Below are positions 1 through 8,211 of a stretch of 25,806 nt of DNA, piece by piece. The notes below the pieces were generated by a model. It was not told the origin of the DNA, did not search any database, and was given only the letters and a program-made list of their open reading frames with translations. The first letter of the stretch is position 1. Each line of letters starts with the position of its first letter. The DNA is from S012-109 sp964425105 (lineage in GTDB: Bacteria; Pseudomonadota; Gammaproteobacteria; SZUA-140), in NCBI GenBank assembly GCA_964425105.1, contig CAYRLE010000033.1, positions 1 through 25,806 of the forward strand, in the 5' to 3' direction. Position numbers and translations under genes: made by a program.

Positions 1-615
1 CCCATGGCCGCCGCCATCGGCGCCGGCATGCCGGTGGCCGAGGCCAGCGGCTCCATGGTGCTGGACATCGGCGGCGGCACCACCGAAGTGGCGGTGATCT
101 CGCTGAACGGCATCGTCTATGCCGCATCGGTGCGCATCGGCGGCGACCGCTTCGACGAGGCGATCATCAGCTATGTGCGCCGCAACTACGGCAGCCTGAT
201 CGGTGAATCCACGGCGGAGATGATCAAGCACGAGATCGGCTCCGCCTATCCGGGCAACGAAATCCGCGAAATCGAAGTACGCGGCCGCAACCTGGCGGAA
301 GGCGTGCCGCGCACCTTCACCCTCAACAGCAACGAGATTCTGGAGGCCCTGCAGGAACCCCTGTCGGGCATCGTCGGGGCGGTGAAGACCGCCCTGGAAC
401 AGACCCCCCCGGAACTGGGCGCCGATATCGCGGAACGGGGCATGGTGCTCACTGGCGGCGGCGCCCTGTTGCGCGACCTGGACCGCCTGCTCTCGGAGGA
501 GACCGGCCTGCCGGTGATCATCGCCGAGGATCCCCTGACCTGCGTGGCACGGGGCGGCGGCCGCGCCCTGGAGATGATCGACGAACACAGCGGAGATGTT
601 TTTGCGCTCGAATGA
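1..615 (+). CDS. mreB: MreB, actin-like rod-shape protein (3' end only)
   Basis: The reading frame is already open at base 1, so the start lies outside the window; about 204 C-terminal residues of a protein normally near 347 are present. MreB is a cytoplasmic actin homologue that polymerises under the inner membrane and positions the cell-wall elongation complex. Visible family motifs are the second phosphate motif LDIGGGTTEVAVISL and the adenosine motif LTGGGALLRDLDRLL, with the usual ending CVARGGGRALE. The stop (TGA 613-615) is 73 nt ahead of the inferred mreC start, and mreC and mreD follow in the canonical mreBCD order. Identification is essentially certain. Confidence 0.97.
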   Translation, partial: PMAAAIGAGMPVAEASGSMVLDIGGGTTEVAVISLNGIVYAASVRIGGDRFDEAIISYVRRNYGSLIGESTAEMIKHEIGSAYPGNEIREIEVRGRNLAEGVPRTFTLNSNEILEALQEPLSGIVGAVKTALEQTPPELGADIAERGMVLTGGGALLRDLDRLLSEETGLPVIIAEDPLTCVARGGGRALEMIDEHSGDVFALE

Positions 616-628
616 GCGCCGCCGTTGA

Positions 629-661
629 ACCGGTGCGCCACACACAGCGCGCCGCACCGGT
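629..661 (+). promoter_or_regulatory. Intercistronic hairpin between mreB and mreC
   Basis: ACCGGTGC (629-636) is a perfect inverted repeat of GCACCGGT (654-661), enclosing 17 nt. No T-tract follows, so it does not look like an intrinsic terminator. It lies 27 nt before the inferred mreC start. It may stabilise the mreB message or lower read-through and translation into mreC; that role is inferred from position only. Confidence 0.45.
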
Positions 662-688
662 GCCAGCAATGATCGCGAGAGGTGTGAC

Positions 689-1561
689 ATAAAACCCCTA
701 TTCGTCCAGGGACCATCGACCACGCTGCGGGTGGTGGTGCTTTCCCTGCTGGCCATCGTGATGATGTCGCTGGACCATCGTCAGCAGCACATGGAAAGCG
801 TCCGCTCGGTGCTGTCGGTGGTGCTCTACCCTATCCAGTACCTTATCGGGGTGCCGCGGGAAACCGGCCTCTGGCTGTCGGAGAGCCTGGCCACCCGCCA
901 CACACTGCGGGAGGAGAACGAACGCCTCCACGCCCGGCAGCTGCTGCTGCAGTCACGGCTGCAAAGGCTGGAGGCCCTGGAGGCGGAAAACAATCGCCTG
1001 CGGGAACTGCTGGATTCCTCCTTCAAGGTGGAAGGCCGGGTCCTGATCGCCGAACTGCTGTCGGTGGACATGGCCCCCTTCACACGGCGCCTCACCCTCA
1101 ACAAGGGCAGTTACGACGAGGTCTACCGCGGCCAGCCCGTGCTGGATGCCGCAGGCGTACTGGGACAGGTGGTGGCGGTGAGCCCCATCACCAGCACCGC
1201 CATGCTGATCACCGACCCCAGCCATGCCCTGCCGGTAGCCGTCAACCGCAACGGCCTGCGGGCCATTGCCATCGGCACCGGCGAACCCAACCGCCTGGAA
1301 CTGTCCCATATCCCCAACAACGCAGACATCAAGATTGGCGATCTGCTCATCACCTCGGGATTGGGGGGCCGCTTTCCCGAAGGCTATCCCGTGGCGCGCA
1401 TCATCCATATCGAACGCAATCCCGACCGCCCCTTCGCACGGGTCTACGCCGAGCCCACCGGCAACCTGGAGAGCAGCCGTGAGGTGTTGCTGATATGGAA
1501 TGCTGAGCCCCAAGCCCCGCAACAGCCCGCTGCGCCGGCGGGCAGGGAAGCCGGCCCTTGA
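689..1561 (+). CDS. mreC: MreC, rod-shape determining protein (apparent AUA start)
   Basis: MreC is a bitopic inner-membrane protein that links MreB to the periplasmic wall-elongation enzymes. The first canonical start in frame is GTG 731, but that would remove the conserved N-terminus. The codons before it read KPLFVQGPSTTLR, matching the family's usual MKPIFxRGPSxxLR. Immediately before this is ATA (689-691), 6 nt after GAGAGG (677-682), which is a good ribosome-binding site. No ATG, GTG or TTG lies in frame between the stop at 626 and 731. The protein (290 aa) has one membrane segment, a coiled coil (about residues 60-105) and the MreC beta domains with SGLGGRFPEGYPVA near the end. Its stop overlaps mreD. 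Confidence 0.9.
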   Translation: MKPLFVQGPSTTLRVVVLSLLAIVMMSLDHRQQHMESVRSVLSVVLYPIQYLIGVPRETGLWLSESLATRHTLREENERLHARQLLLQSRLQRLEALEAENNRLRELLDSSFKVEGRVLIAELLSVDMAPFTRRLTLNKGSYDEVYRGQPVLDAAGVLGQVVAVSPITSTAMLITDPSHALPVAVNRNGLRAIAIGTGEPNRLELSHIPNNADIKIGDLLITSGLGGRFPEGYPVARIIHIERNPDRPFARVYAEPTGNLESSREVLLIWNAEPQAPQQPAAPAGREAGP

Positions 1562-2046
1562 ATACACCGCGCAAACAAGGCGGCTGGGTCATCGCGGCCA
1601 GCTTCGTAGCGGCAATGATCCTGACCATCGTCCCGCTGCCGGGGTGGCTCGCCCCGCTGCGCCCCGAGTGGGTCGCGCTGGTACTGATCTACTGGTGCAT
1701 GGCCCTTCCGCAGCGGGTGGGTGTCGGCATCGGCTGGGGGGTGGGACTGCTGACGGATGTCCTGCGCGCCGGCCTCATGGGCCAGCACGCCCTGTCCTTC
1801 GGCATCATCGCCTACGTGACCCATCACCTCTACCAGCGACTGCGGATTTTCCCCCCCTGGCAACAGGCCTTCAGCATCCTGGTGCTCATCGCCCTGCATC
1901 AGATGCTGATGTTGTGGGTCAAAGGCATCACCGGCCAACCCTCGGGATCCTGGATGTACTGGCTGCCCACCTTCAGCAGCATGCTGCTGTGGCCAGCCCT
2001 GTTTATCCTGCTGCGCGGCCTGCGGCGCCGCTTCAAGGTCAGCTGA
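1558..2046 (+). CDS. mreD: MreD, rod-shape determining membrane protein
   Basis: A 162-aa, very hydrophobic protein with about five membrane segments and a basic C-terminus (RGLRRRFKVS), typical in size and character for MreD. MreD is the inner-membrane partner of MreC in the elongasome. The start is TTG at 1558, within the TTGA that also holds the mreC stop, so the two genes overlap by 4 nt and are probably translationally coupled. The family is weakly conserved in sequence, so the call leans on position between mreC and mrdA as well as topology. Confidence 0.9.
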   Translation: MNTPRKQGGWVIAASFVAAMILTIVPLPGWLAPLRPEWVALVLIYWCMALPQRVGVGIGWGVGLLTDVLRAGLMGQHALSFGIIAYVTHHLYQRLRIFPPWQQAFSILVLIALHQMLMLWVKGITGQPSGSWMYWLPTFSSMLLWPALFILLRGLRRRFKVS

Positions 2047-2070
2047 CAAGCCACCCGGCAGGCCCGCCCC

Positions 2071-3921
2071 ATGCGCATCACCATCAAAGACCATATCCGG
2101 GAGACCAGGCTGTTCAACGAACGGGCGGCGGCGGCCCTGGTGATCGCCCTGCTGCTGGTGCTGGTGATCATCGCCCGCCTGGTCTACCTGCAGATCCTCA
2201 GTCATGAACATTACGCCACCCTGGCCGATGAGAACCGCATCAACATCGTCGCCCTCCCCCCCACCCGCGGTCTCATCTATGACCGCAACGGTGTGCTGCT
2301 GGCCCAGAACCTGCCCTCCTTCAGCCTGGAAATCACGCCGGAACAGGTCCCCGATATGGAGGGCACCATCACCCAGCTGCGCCAGCTGATGGATATCAGC
2401 GAGGAGGAAGTGCAGCGCTTTCGCCGCCAGTCCCGGCAGTACCGCCCCTTCAACAGTATTCCCCTGAAGTTCCATCTCAGCGAACAGGAGGTGGCCCGCT
2501 TCGCCGTCAACCGCTATCGCTTTCCCGGTGTGGATATCGAGGCGCGCCTGATCCGCAACTATCCCCTGGGCAAGCTGGCGGTCCATGCCATCGGTTATGT
2601 GGGACGCATCAATGAAGAGGAGTTGCAGGGACTGGATGCAGCCAACTACAGCGCCACACGCTTCATCGGCAAGACCGGGGTGGAAAAATATTATGAGGGC
2701 ATCCTCCACGGGCGGGTGGGTTACAAGAATGTGGAGACCAATGCCCTGGGGCGGGTGCTGCGCGAGGTCAGCCGCACACCGCCGGTGCCTGGCGAGGATA
2801 TCTATCTCACCATCGATATCAATCTCCAGGCCCTCGCCGAGGAGGCCCTCAGAACCCGGCGTGGCGCAGTGGTCGCCATGGATCCCCGCAATGGCGATAT
2901 CCTGGCCCTGGTGAGCATGCCGGGCTACGATCCCAACCCCTATGTCACCGGCATCGACTCCAAGACCTATCATGAGTTGCAGACCTCCCTGGACAAGCCG
3001 CTGTTCAACCGCGCCTTGCGCGGCCAGTACCCGCCCGGCTCCACGATCAAACCCTTCATGGGCCTGGCGGGCCTGGATTACCAGTTGCTCACCATCGGCA
3101 CCACATCCTACTGCCCCGGCTGGTATTCCCTGCCCGGCGATGACCACAAATACCGTGACTGGAAAAAGACCGGCCATGGCCGCACCAATCTCGACAAAGC
3201 CATCGTCCAGTCCTGCGACGTCTATTTCTACGACCTTGCCCTGTCCCTGGGCATCGACCGCATGCATGACTTCCTGGCCAAGTTCGGCTTTGGCGAGCAA
3301 ACCGGCATCGACCTCAAGGGCGAGGCCAGCGGCCTGCTGCCCTCCCGCCAGTGGAAACGGGCCAAGCGCCATGAACCCTGGTACACGGGCGAAACGCTGA
3401 TCACCGGTATCGGCCAGGGCTATCTACTGGCCACCCCCCTGCAACTTGCCGCCACCACCGCCGTCATCGCCAACCGCGGCGGCCGGGTGCGCCCCCATAT
3501 CCTCTATGCCCACCACGCGCCTGCCCATGAAGGCCTGCAGATTATGGAGACCCGGCAATTACCACCAGTGGAGCTTGCCGCCTCCCGCCACTGGGACCAG
3601 ATCATTGCATCCATGGAACGGGTGGTGCACAGTATCCGGGGGACGGCCCATGGCATCGGTCGCGGCGCGCCCTACCGGATTGCCGGCAAGACCGGCACGG
3701 CCCAGGTGTTCGGCATCAAGCAGGATGAAAAATACGTGAAGGAGGAGATCACCTCGCGGCTGCGCGACCATGCGCTGTTCATCGCCTTTGCTCCCGTCGA
3801 ATCCCCCCGCATCGCGCTGGCGGTGATCGTGGAAAATGGCGGTGGTGGTGGCAGCACGGCGGCGCCCATCGCCCGGAAGCTGATGGATTACTATTTGAAG
3901 AAGGACGCCCCTCCCTCATGA
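2071..3921 (+). CDS. mrdA: Penicillin-binding protein 2, elongation transpeptidase
   Basis: A 616-aa class B PBP (E. coli PBP2 is 633 aa). It cross-links peptidoglycan during lateral elongation, with RodA as its glycosyltransferase partner. Order of parts: short cytoplasmic tail, one membrane anchor (about 20-45), a PBP dimer/pedestal domain beginning near PPTRGLIYDRNG, then the transpeptidase domain. Catalytic motifs are complete: S324-T-I-K, S381-C-D (the PBP2 form of SxN) and K540-T-G-T. The last codon overlaps rodA (ATGA). There is no strong Shine-Dalgarno before the ATG; mreD ends 24 nt upstream, so expression is probably coupled to the mre genes. Confidence 0.97.
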   Translation: MRITIKDHIRETRLFNERAAAALVIALLLVLVIIARLVYLQILSHEHYATLADENRINIVALPPTRGLIYDRNGVLLAQNLPSFSLEITPEQVPDMEGTITQLRQLMDISEEEVQRFRRQSRQYRPFNSIPLKFHLSEQEVARFAVNRYRFPGVDIEARLIRNYPLGKLAVHAIGYVGRINEEELQGLDAANYSATRFIGKTGVEKYYEGILHGRVGYKNVETNALGRVLREVSRTPPVPGEDIYLTIDINLQALAEEALRTRRGAVVAMDPRNGDILALVSMPGYDPNPYVTGIDSKTYHELQTSLDKPLFNRALRGQYPPGSTIKPFMGLAGLDYQLLTIGTTSYCPGWYSLPGDDHKYRDWKKTGHGRTNLDKAIVQSCDVYFYDLALSLGIDRMHDFLAKFGFGEQTGIDLKGEASGLLPSRQWKRAKRHEPWYTGETLITGIGQGYLLATPLQLAATTAVIANRGGRVRPHILYAHHAPAHEGLQIMETRQLPPVELAASRHWDQIIASMERVVHSIRGTAHGIGRGAPYRIAGKTGTAQVFGIKQDEKYVKEEITSRLRDHALFIAFAPVESPRIALAVIVENGGGGGSTAAPIARKLMDYYLKKDAPPS

Positions 3922-5051
3922 TGAGCGCTTCCCGCCATGAAAAACGCTGGGGTGACCGCCGCGGCGCGCGGCTCCTGGTGCGCGGCCTGCATCTGGACAT
4001 CCCCCTGGTGCTGGCACTGGTACTGCTGTCGGTGCTGGGGCTGGCCATCCTCTACAGCGCCAGCGGCCAGGACATGAAGATGGTGGACCGCCAGCTGATC
4101 CGCCTCGGGGTGGCCTTTCTGGTGATGTTCGTGCTGGCCCAGATTCCCGCCCACCATATCGAACACTGGGCGCCCTGGGTGTTCGGCGCGGGATTGGTGC
4201 TGCTGGTGGCGGTACCGCTGTTCGGCGAGACCGGCAAGGGCGCGCAGCGCTGGCTGGACCTGGGCCTGCTGCGCTTCCAGCCCTCCGAGATCATGAAGAT
4301 CGCGGTCCCCATCATGGTCTCCTGGTATCTGGCGGAGCACCCCCTGCCGCCGACCCCGCGCACCATCGCCGTGGCCATGCTGATCATCGCCGTGCCGGTG
4401 CTGCTCATCGCCAGCCAGCCGGATCTGGGCACCTCGCTGCTGATCGCAGGTTCAGGACTGTTCGTGTTGCTGCTCTCCGGCATCAGCTGGCGAGTGGTAA
4501 CCAGGGCCCTGTTCCTGATCGCTGCTGGCGCGCCCTTGCTGTGGTACGGCATGCGCGATTACCAGCGCGCCCGGGTGCTGACCTTCCTGGATCCGGAGAG
4601 CGATCCCCTGGGCTCGGGCTACCATATCATCCAATCCAAGATCGCCATTGGCTCGGGGGGAATGTACGGCAAGGGCTGGCTCAACGGCAGCCAGTCCCAG
4701 TTGGAGTTTCTCCCGGAACGCTCCACCGATTTCATCTTCGCCGCCTTCGGCGAAGAATTCGGCTTCATCGGCATCATGGTGCTGCTGGCCCTCTACATCT
4801 TCATCCTGGTGCGCGGCCTCTACATCGCCACCCAGGCCCAGGATACCTTCACGCGCCTGCTAGCCGGCAGCCTCACCTTGACTTTCTTCGTCTATATATT
4901 CGTTAATATATGCATGGTAACCGGGTTGCTGCCGGTGGTGGGACTGCCCCTGCCGCTGATCAGCTATGGCGGCACCTCCATGGTGACCATCATGGCGGCC
5001 TTCGGTATCCTCATGTCCATCCACACCCATCGCAAACTGCTGTCGACCTGA
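3918..5051 (+). CDS. rodA: RodA, SEDS-family peptidoglycan glycosyltransferase
   Basis: A 377-aa polytopic SEDS protein with about ten membrane helices; it polymerises lipid II during rod elongation and works with PBP2. Diagnostic segments are the loop LEFLPERSTDFIFAAFGEEFG, in which D271 is the expected essential aspartate, QPDLGTSLL in the middle, and GLPLPLISYGGTSM near the end. The start ATG overlaps the mrdA stop by 4 nt and the stop overlaps the mltB start by 1 nt, so the three genes are one translationally coupled unit. The order mrdA–rodA–mltB–rlpA–dacA is a conserved gammaproteobacterial arrangement. Confidence 0.97.
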   Translation: MMSASRHEKRWGDRRGARLLVRGLHLDIPLVLALVLLSVLGLAILYSASGQDMKMVDRQLIRLGVAFLVMFVLAQIPAHHIEHWAPWVFGAGLVLLVAVPLFGETGKGAQRWLDLGLLRFQPSEIMKIAVPIMVSWYLAEHPLPPTPRTIAVAMLIIAVPVLLIASQPDLGTSLLIAGSGLFVLLLSGISWRVVTRALFLIAAGAPLLWYGMRDYQRARVLTFLDPESDPLGSGYHIIQSKIAIGSGGMYGKGWLNGSQSQLEFLPERSTDFIFAAFGEEFGFIGIMVLLALYIFILVRGLYIATQAQDTFTRLLAGSLTLTFFVYIFVNICMVTGLLPVVGLPLPLISYGGTSMVTIMAAFGILMSIHTHRKLLST

Positions 5052-6058
5052 TGATTAAACCTGCCCTCTGTCTTTTCTGTTGCCTGTTGCTGCCAGCGCT
5101 GGCTGTGGCTGGCACGGGCTATGCCGAGCGAAGTGAAGTGCGCGACTTCATTGCCACCATGGCCAGCCGCCATGGCTTTGCTCCCGGCGAACTGGAACGG
5201 CTGTTCAATCAGATCGAACCCCGCGGGCAGATCATCGAAGCCATCAGCCGGCCGGCGGAGGGCAAACCCTGGCACCGCTACCGCCCCATTTTCCTCACCG
5301 AGCGCCGCATCCGGGAAGGCGTGGCCTTCAAACGAAGGCATGCCGCCGCTTTGGAACGGGCCGAGGCCGTGTACGGCGTGCCCGCCGAAGTCATTACTGC
5401 CATTCTCGGCGTGGAAACCTTCTACGGCCGCCACCGTGGCCGTTACAAGGTGTTGGAATCCCTGGCGACACTGGCCTTCGATTACCCGCAACGCGGCAAA
5501 TTCTTCCGCAGCGAGTTGGAACAGTTCCTGCTCCTGACCCGGGAGGAAGGACTGCCCCCTCTCAGTGCCCTGGGCTCTTATGCCGGCGCCATGGGTCAGC
5601 CCCAGTTCATCGCCAGCAGCTTTCGCCAGTATGCAGTGGACTTCAACGGCGACGGACGGCGCGATATCTGGGACGACACCGCGGATGTCATCGGCAGCGT
5701 GGCCAACTACCTCGGCCGCCACGGCTGGCGCCGTCAAGCCGCCATTGCCTTGCCGGCGCTGGTAACCGGGGGTGACTACCAACGCTTTGTGACCCGCAAG
5801 AAGCCGCGCAAACCGACCGTCTCCATCGCCACCCTGAGGCGCCACGGGGTGCGCCCGACAGCCCCCCTGGCAGAGGAGGACAAGGCCACCTTGCTGGCCC
5901 TGGAGGGCGCCGATGGCGCGGAATACTGGCTGACGCTGGACAATTTCTACGTCATTACCCGCTACAACCACAGCCCCCTCTACGCCATGGCCGTCTACCA
6001 GCTGAGCCGGGAAATCGCCCACCGCAGCACAGCGGAGTTCGCCGCCCATGACCGCTGA
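5051..6058 (+). CDS. mltB: MltB-type lytic murein transglycosylase
   Basis: A 335-aa periplasmic enzyme that cleaves the glycan strand between MurNAc and GlcNAc, forming 1,6-anhydroMurNAc. The frame stays open back into rodA, but the start chosen is ATG 5051, which shares its A with the rodA stop and begins a clear signal peptide (MIKPALCLFCCLLLPALAVAG). The cysteines at 10-11 do not form a proper lipobox, so this copy looks soluble rather than a lipoprotein. E122 in ILGVETFYGRHRGRYKV is the expected catalytic acid. The GSYAGAMGQPQFIASSFRQYAVDFNGDGRRDIW block and the C-terminal RYNHSPLYAMAVYQLS are typical of MltB. Confidence 0.95.
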   Translation: MIKPALCLFCCLLLPALAVAGTGYAERSEVRDFIATMASRHGFAPGELERLFNQIEPRGQIIEAISRPAEGKPWHRYRPIFLTERRIREGVAFKRRHAAALERAEAVYGVPAEVITAILGVETFYGRHRGRYKVLESLATLAFDYPQRGKFFRSELEQFLLLTREEGLPPLSALGSYAGAMGQPQFIASSFRQYAVDFNGDGRRDIWDDTADVIGSVANYLGRHGWRRQAAIALPALVTGGDYQRFVTRKKPRKPTVSIATLRRHGVRPTAPLAEEDKATLLALEGADGAEYWLTLDNFYVITRYNHSPLYAMAVYQLSREIAHRSTAEFAAHDR

Positions 6059-6950
6059 ACGCCGCAGCCCCACGGGCGGCAACAGCACCCTCTACTGGGC
6101 TGCAGCGCTGACCCTGCTGCTGGCCGGCTGCGGCAGCCTGCCCCGCTACGCACCGCCACAGGCCGACGGCGCCCCCGGCTACCAAGTAGACCTGAGCGCC
6201 ATTCCCGATGCGGTGCCGCGGCCGGAGCCGCGCAGCAAATACGGCAACCCAGACGCCTATGTAGTGGCCGGCAGACGCTACCAGGTTCTGGCCGACAGCC
6301 ACGGCTATGTGGAACGGGGCATCGCCTCCTGGTATGGCACCAAATTCCATGGCCGGCGCGCCGCCATGGGCGAACCCTATGACATGTTCGCCATGACCGC
6401 CGCCCACAAGACCCTGCCCCTGCCCACCTATGTGGAAGTCACCAATCTGCAGAACGGCCGCAAGGTGATCGTCAAGGTCAACGACCGCGGCCCCTTCAAG
6501 GCCAACCGCATCATCGACCTGTCCTACGCGGCAGCAGTCAAACTGGGTATCACCGGCACCGGCCTGGTGGAGATTCGCGCCATCGACCCCCAGGCCTGGC
6601 AGCGCGAGCGGCAGGCCCGCCGCCCCGCCGCCAAACAGTCGCCCCATCCAAAGCCGGCGACGCCGCCCGCACTGCCGACTTCGGCGAGCGCCAAGACCCA
6701 GGCGGCTCCGGAGCAGGCCGCGCTCTATCTGCAGATCGGGGCCTTCGCCGAACGCCGCAATGCCGAGCTGTTGCGCCAGCGTCTGCAGGAGTTGGCGCCG
6801 GGCAAGATTCGCATCGTGCACAACGACAGCAGCGCCCAGCCCCTCTACCGGGTCCATATCGGCCCCATCCCCAGCATCGAGGATGCCGACCGCATGACCC
6901 GCACCCTCGCCACCATGGGGTTGGGAGAACCCCATATCGTCATCTATTAG
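6048..6950 (+). CDS. rlpA: RlpA, septal lytic transglycosylase lipoprotein
   Basis: A 300-aa lipoprotein with three parts: signal peptide with lipobox LAGC (C28), a double-psi beta-barrel (about 85-180) and a C-terminal SPOR domain (about 225-300) that binds denuded glycan at the septum. The barrel holds E109, D112 and H120, with the same spacing as the catalytic residues established for the Pseudomonas aeruginosa enzyme, plus NDRGPF. It is therefore predicted to be an active lytic transglycosylase for glycan lacking stem peptides rather than an inactive homologue. The linker (185-222) is rich in Pro, Ala, Lys and Arg. The start overlaps the mltB end by 11 nt. Confidence 0.95.
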   Translation: MTAERRSPTGGNSTLYWAAALTLLLAGCGSLPRYAPPQADGAPGYQVDLSAIPDAVPRPEPRSKYGNPDAYVVAGRRYQVLADSHGYVERGIASWYGTKFHGRRAAMGEPYDMFAMTAAHKTLPLPTYVEVTNLQNGRKVIVKVNDRGPFKANRIIDLSYAAAVKLGITGTGLVEIRAIDPQAWQRERQARRPAAKQSPHPKPATPPALPTSASAKTQAAPEQAALYLQIGAFAERRNAELLRQRLQELAPGKIRIVHNDSSAQPLYRVHIGPIPSIEDADRMTRTLATMGLGEPHIVIY

Positions 6951-6972
6951 GATATTCCGCCCTCAGTGAAGG

Positions 6973-7002
6973 TGGCTTTACCGCCGCTTGTCTTAGTAGA
7001 AT
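6973..7002 (+). promoter_or_regulatory. Possible promoter ahead of dacA
   Basis: TAGAAT (6997-7002) matches five of six bases of a sigma70 -10 box. TGGCTT (6973-6978), 18 nt upstream, is a poor -35. If used, transcription would begin near 7009, only about 3 nt before ATG 7012 but with a normal leader for ATG 7036, which supports the latter as the dacA start. Weak call from consensus matching only. Confidence 0.25.
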
Positions 7003-7035
7003 ACGCCAGCAATGAATCAAGTGGAGTACGTGTGC

Positions 7036-8211
7036 ATGCCAGATTTTGATGTAAGGAACCGTTGTTACCGCCGTCCCGTGGCGCTGGCCACGGTACTGGG
7101 ATTGATGCTGCTGATGCTGACCTGCACCGCAGGCGCCGCCACCCCCATCCCCGGACCGCCCCAGATCAATGCCCGCGCCTATCTGCTGCAGGATTTCCAG
7201 AGCGGCCGCATCCTGGTGGAACGGAACGCCCACCAGCGCATGGAACCCGCCAGCCTCACCAAGCTGATGACGGCCTATGTCGTCTTCAGCGAACTGAAGT
7301 CCAGCGGCATCCGCCTCGACGAGCAGGTGCGCATCAGCGAAAAGGCCTGGCGCACCGGCGGTTCCAAGATGTTCATCGAGGTCAACAAACTGGTCAGCGT
7401 TGAAGACCTGCTCAAGGGCATGATCATCCAGTCGGGCAACGACGCCAGCGTGGCCCTGGCGGAGCATGTGGCGGGCAGCGAGGACGCCTTCGCCTCGCTG
7501 ATGAACAACTATGCCGCCACCTTGGGCATGAAGGAATCCCACTTCGTCAACAGCACCGGCCTGCCCCACCCCGATCACTACACCACGGCCTACGACCTGG
7601 CCCTGCTGACCCGCGCCCTGATCCGTGATTTCCCCGAACACTATCAGTGGTACTCGACGCGCGAATTCACCTACAACAATATCACCCAATACAACCGCAA
7701 CAAGCTGCTGTGGCGCGACAAGTCCGTGGACGGCGTGAAGACCGGCCATACCCAATCGGCGGGCTACTGCCTCATCGCCTCGGCGCTGCGCAAGGACATG
7801 CGCCTGATCTCGGTGGTACTGGGCACCCGCAGCGAGGCGGCGCGCGCCCAGGAAAGCCAGAAACTGCTCAATTACGGCTTCCGCTTTTTCGAGACACACC
7901 GTCTCTATAGCGCCAACGAGACCCTGGCCACGGCGCGCATCTGGAAAGGCGAGGTGGAGCAACTGCCCCTGGGCCTGGGCGAGGATCTCTATGTCACCAT
8001 CCCGCGCAAACAGTACGGTAAACTGGACGCAACCATGAACATCGACCCGCAGATCACCGCCCCCGCGCGGCGCGGCCACCCCTACGGCACCGTAGAGATC
8101 CGCCTCGGCGATGAGGTGATCGCCAACCGCCCCTTGATCGCCCTGCGCGACGTGGCCGAAGGCAGCTTGGCGCAGCGTCTCAGCGACGAATTCATGCTGC
8201 TGTTCGAATAG
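7036..8211 (+). CDS. dacA: D-alanyl-D-alanine carboxypeptidase (PBP5/6 family)
   Basis: This low-molecular-weight PBP trims the terminal D-Ala from peptidoglycan pentapeptides in the periplasm. Length is 391 aa from ATG 7036, preceded by GTGGAG 9 nt upstream; ATG 7012 in the same frame would add eight residues but lacks a ribosome-binding site. A signal peptide (about 1-37, ending TAGA) precedes the catalytic domain. All three active-site motifs are present: S73-L-T-K, S133-G-N and K235-T-G. The C-terminal part has the PBP5-type beta domain and ends in a probable amphipathic membrane-binding helix (LAQRLSDEFMLLFE). The stop overlaps dat by 1 nt. Confidence 0.95.
   Translation: MPDFDVRNRCYRRPVALATVLGLMLLMLTCTAGAATPIPGPPQINARAYLLQDFQSGRILVERNAHQRMEPASLTKLMTAYVVFSELKSSGIRLDEQVRISEKAWRTGGSKMFIEVNKLVSVEDLLKGMIIQSGNDASVALAEHVAGSEDAFASLMNNYAATLGMKESHFVNSTGLPHPDHYTTAYDLALLTRALIRDFPEHYQWYSTREFTYNNITQYNRNKLLWRDKSVDGVKTGHTQSAGYCLIASALRKDMRLISVVLGTRSEAARAQESQKLLNYGFRFFETHRLYSANETLATARIWKGEVEQLPLGLGEDLYVTIPRKQYGKLDATMNIDPQITAPARRGHPYGTVEIRLGDEVIANRPLIALRDVAEGSLAQRLSDEFMLLFE

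Noticed and set aside
1444..3372. Minus-strand open frame of about 640 codons opposite mreC/mreD/mrdA
   Set aside because: It is antisense to three well-identified genes and has composition typical of the complement of GC-rich coding DNA (Gly, Ala, Gln, His rich) with no domain.
7012..7035. Earlier dacA start at ATG 7012
   Set aside because: No ribosome-binding site precedes it and it adds an acidic extension to the signal peptide; ATG 7036 has GTGGAG at a proper distance. Not fully excluded.
4964..8079. Long minus-strand frames opposite mltB and dacA
   Set aside because: They are shadows of GC-rich genes with complete catalytic motifs on the plus strand.
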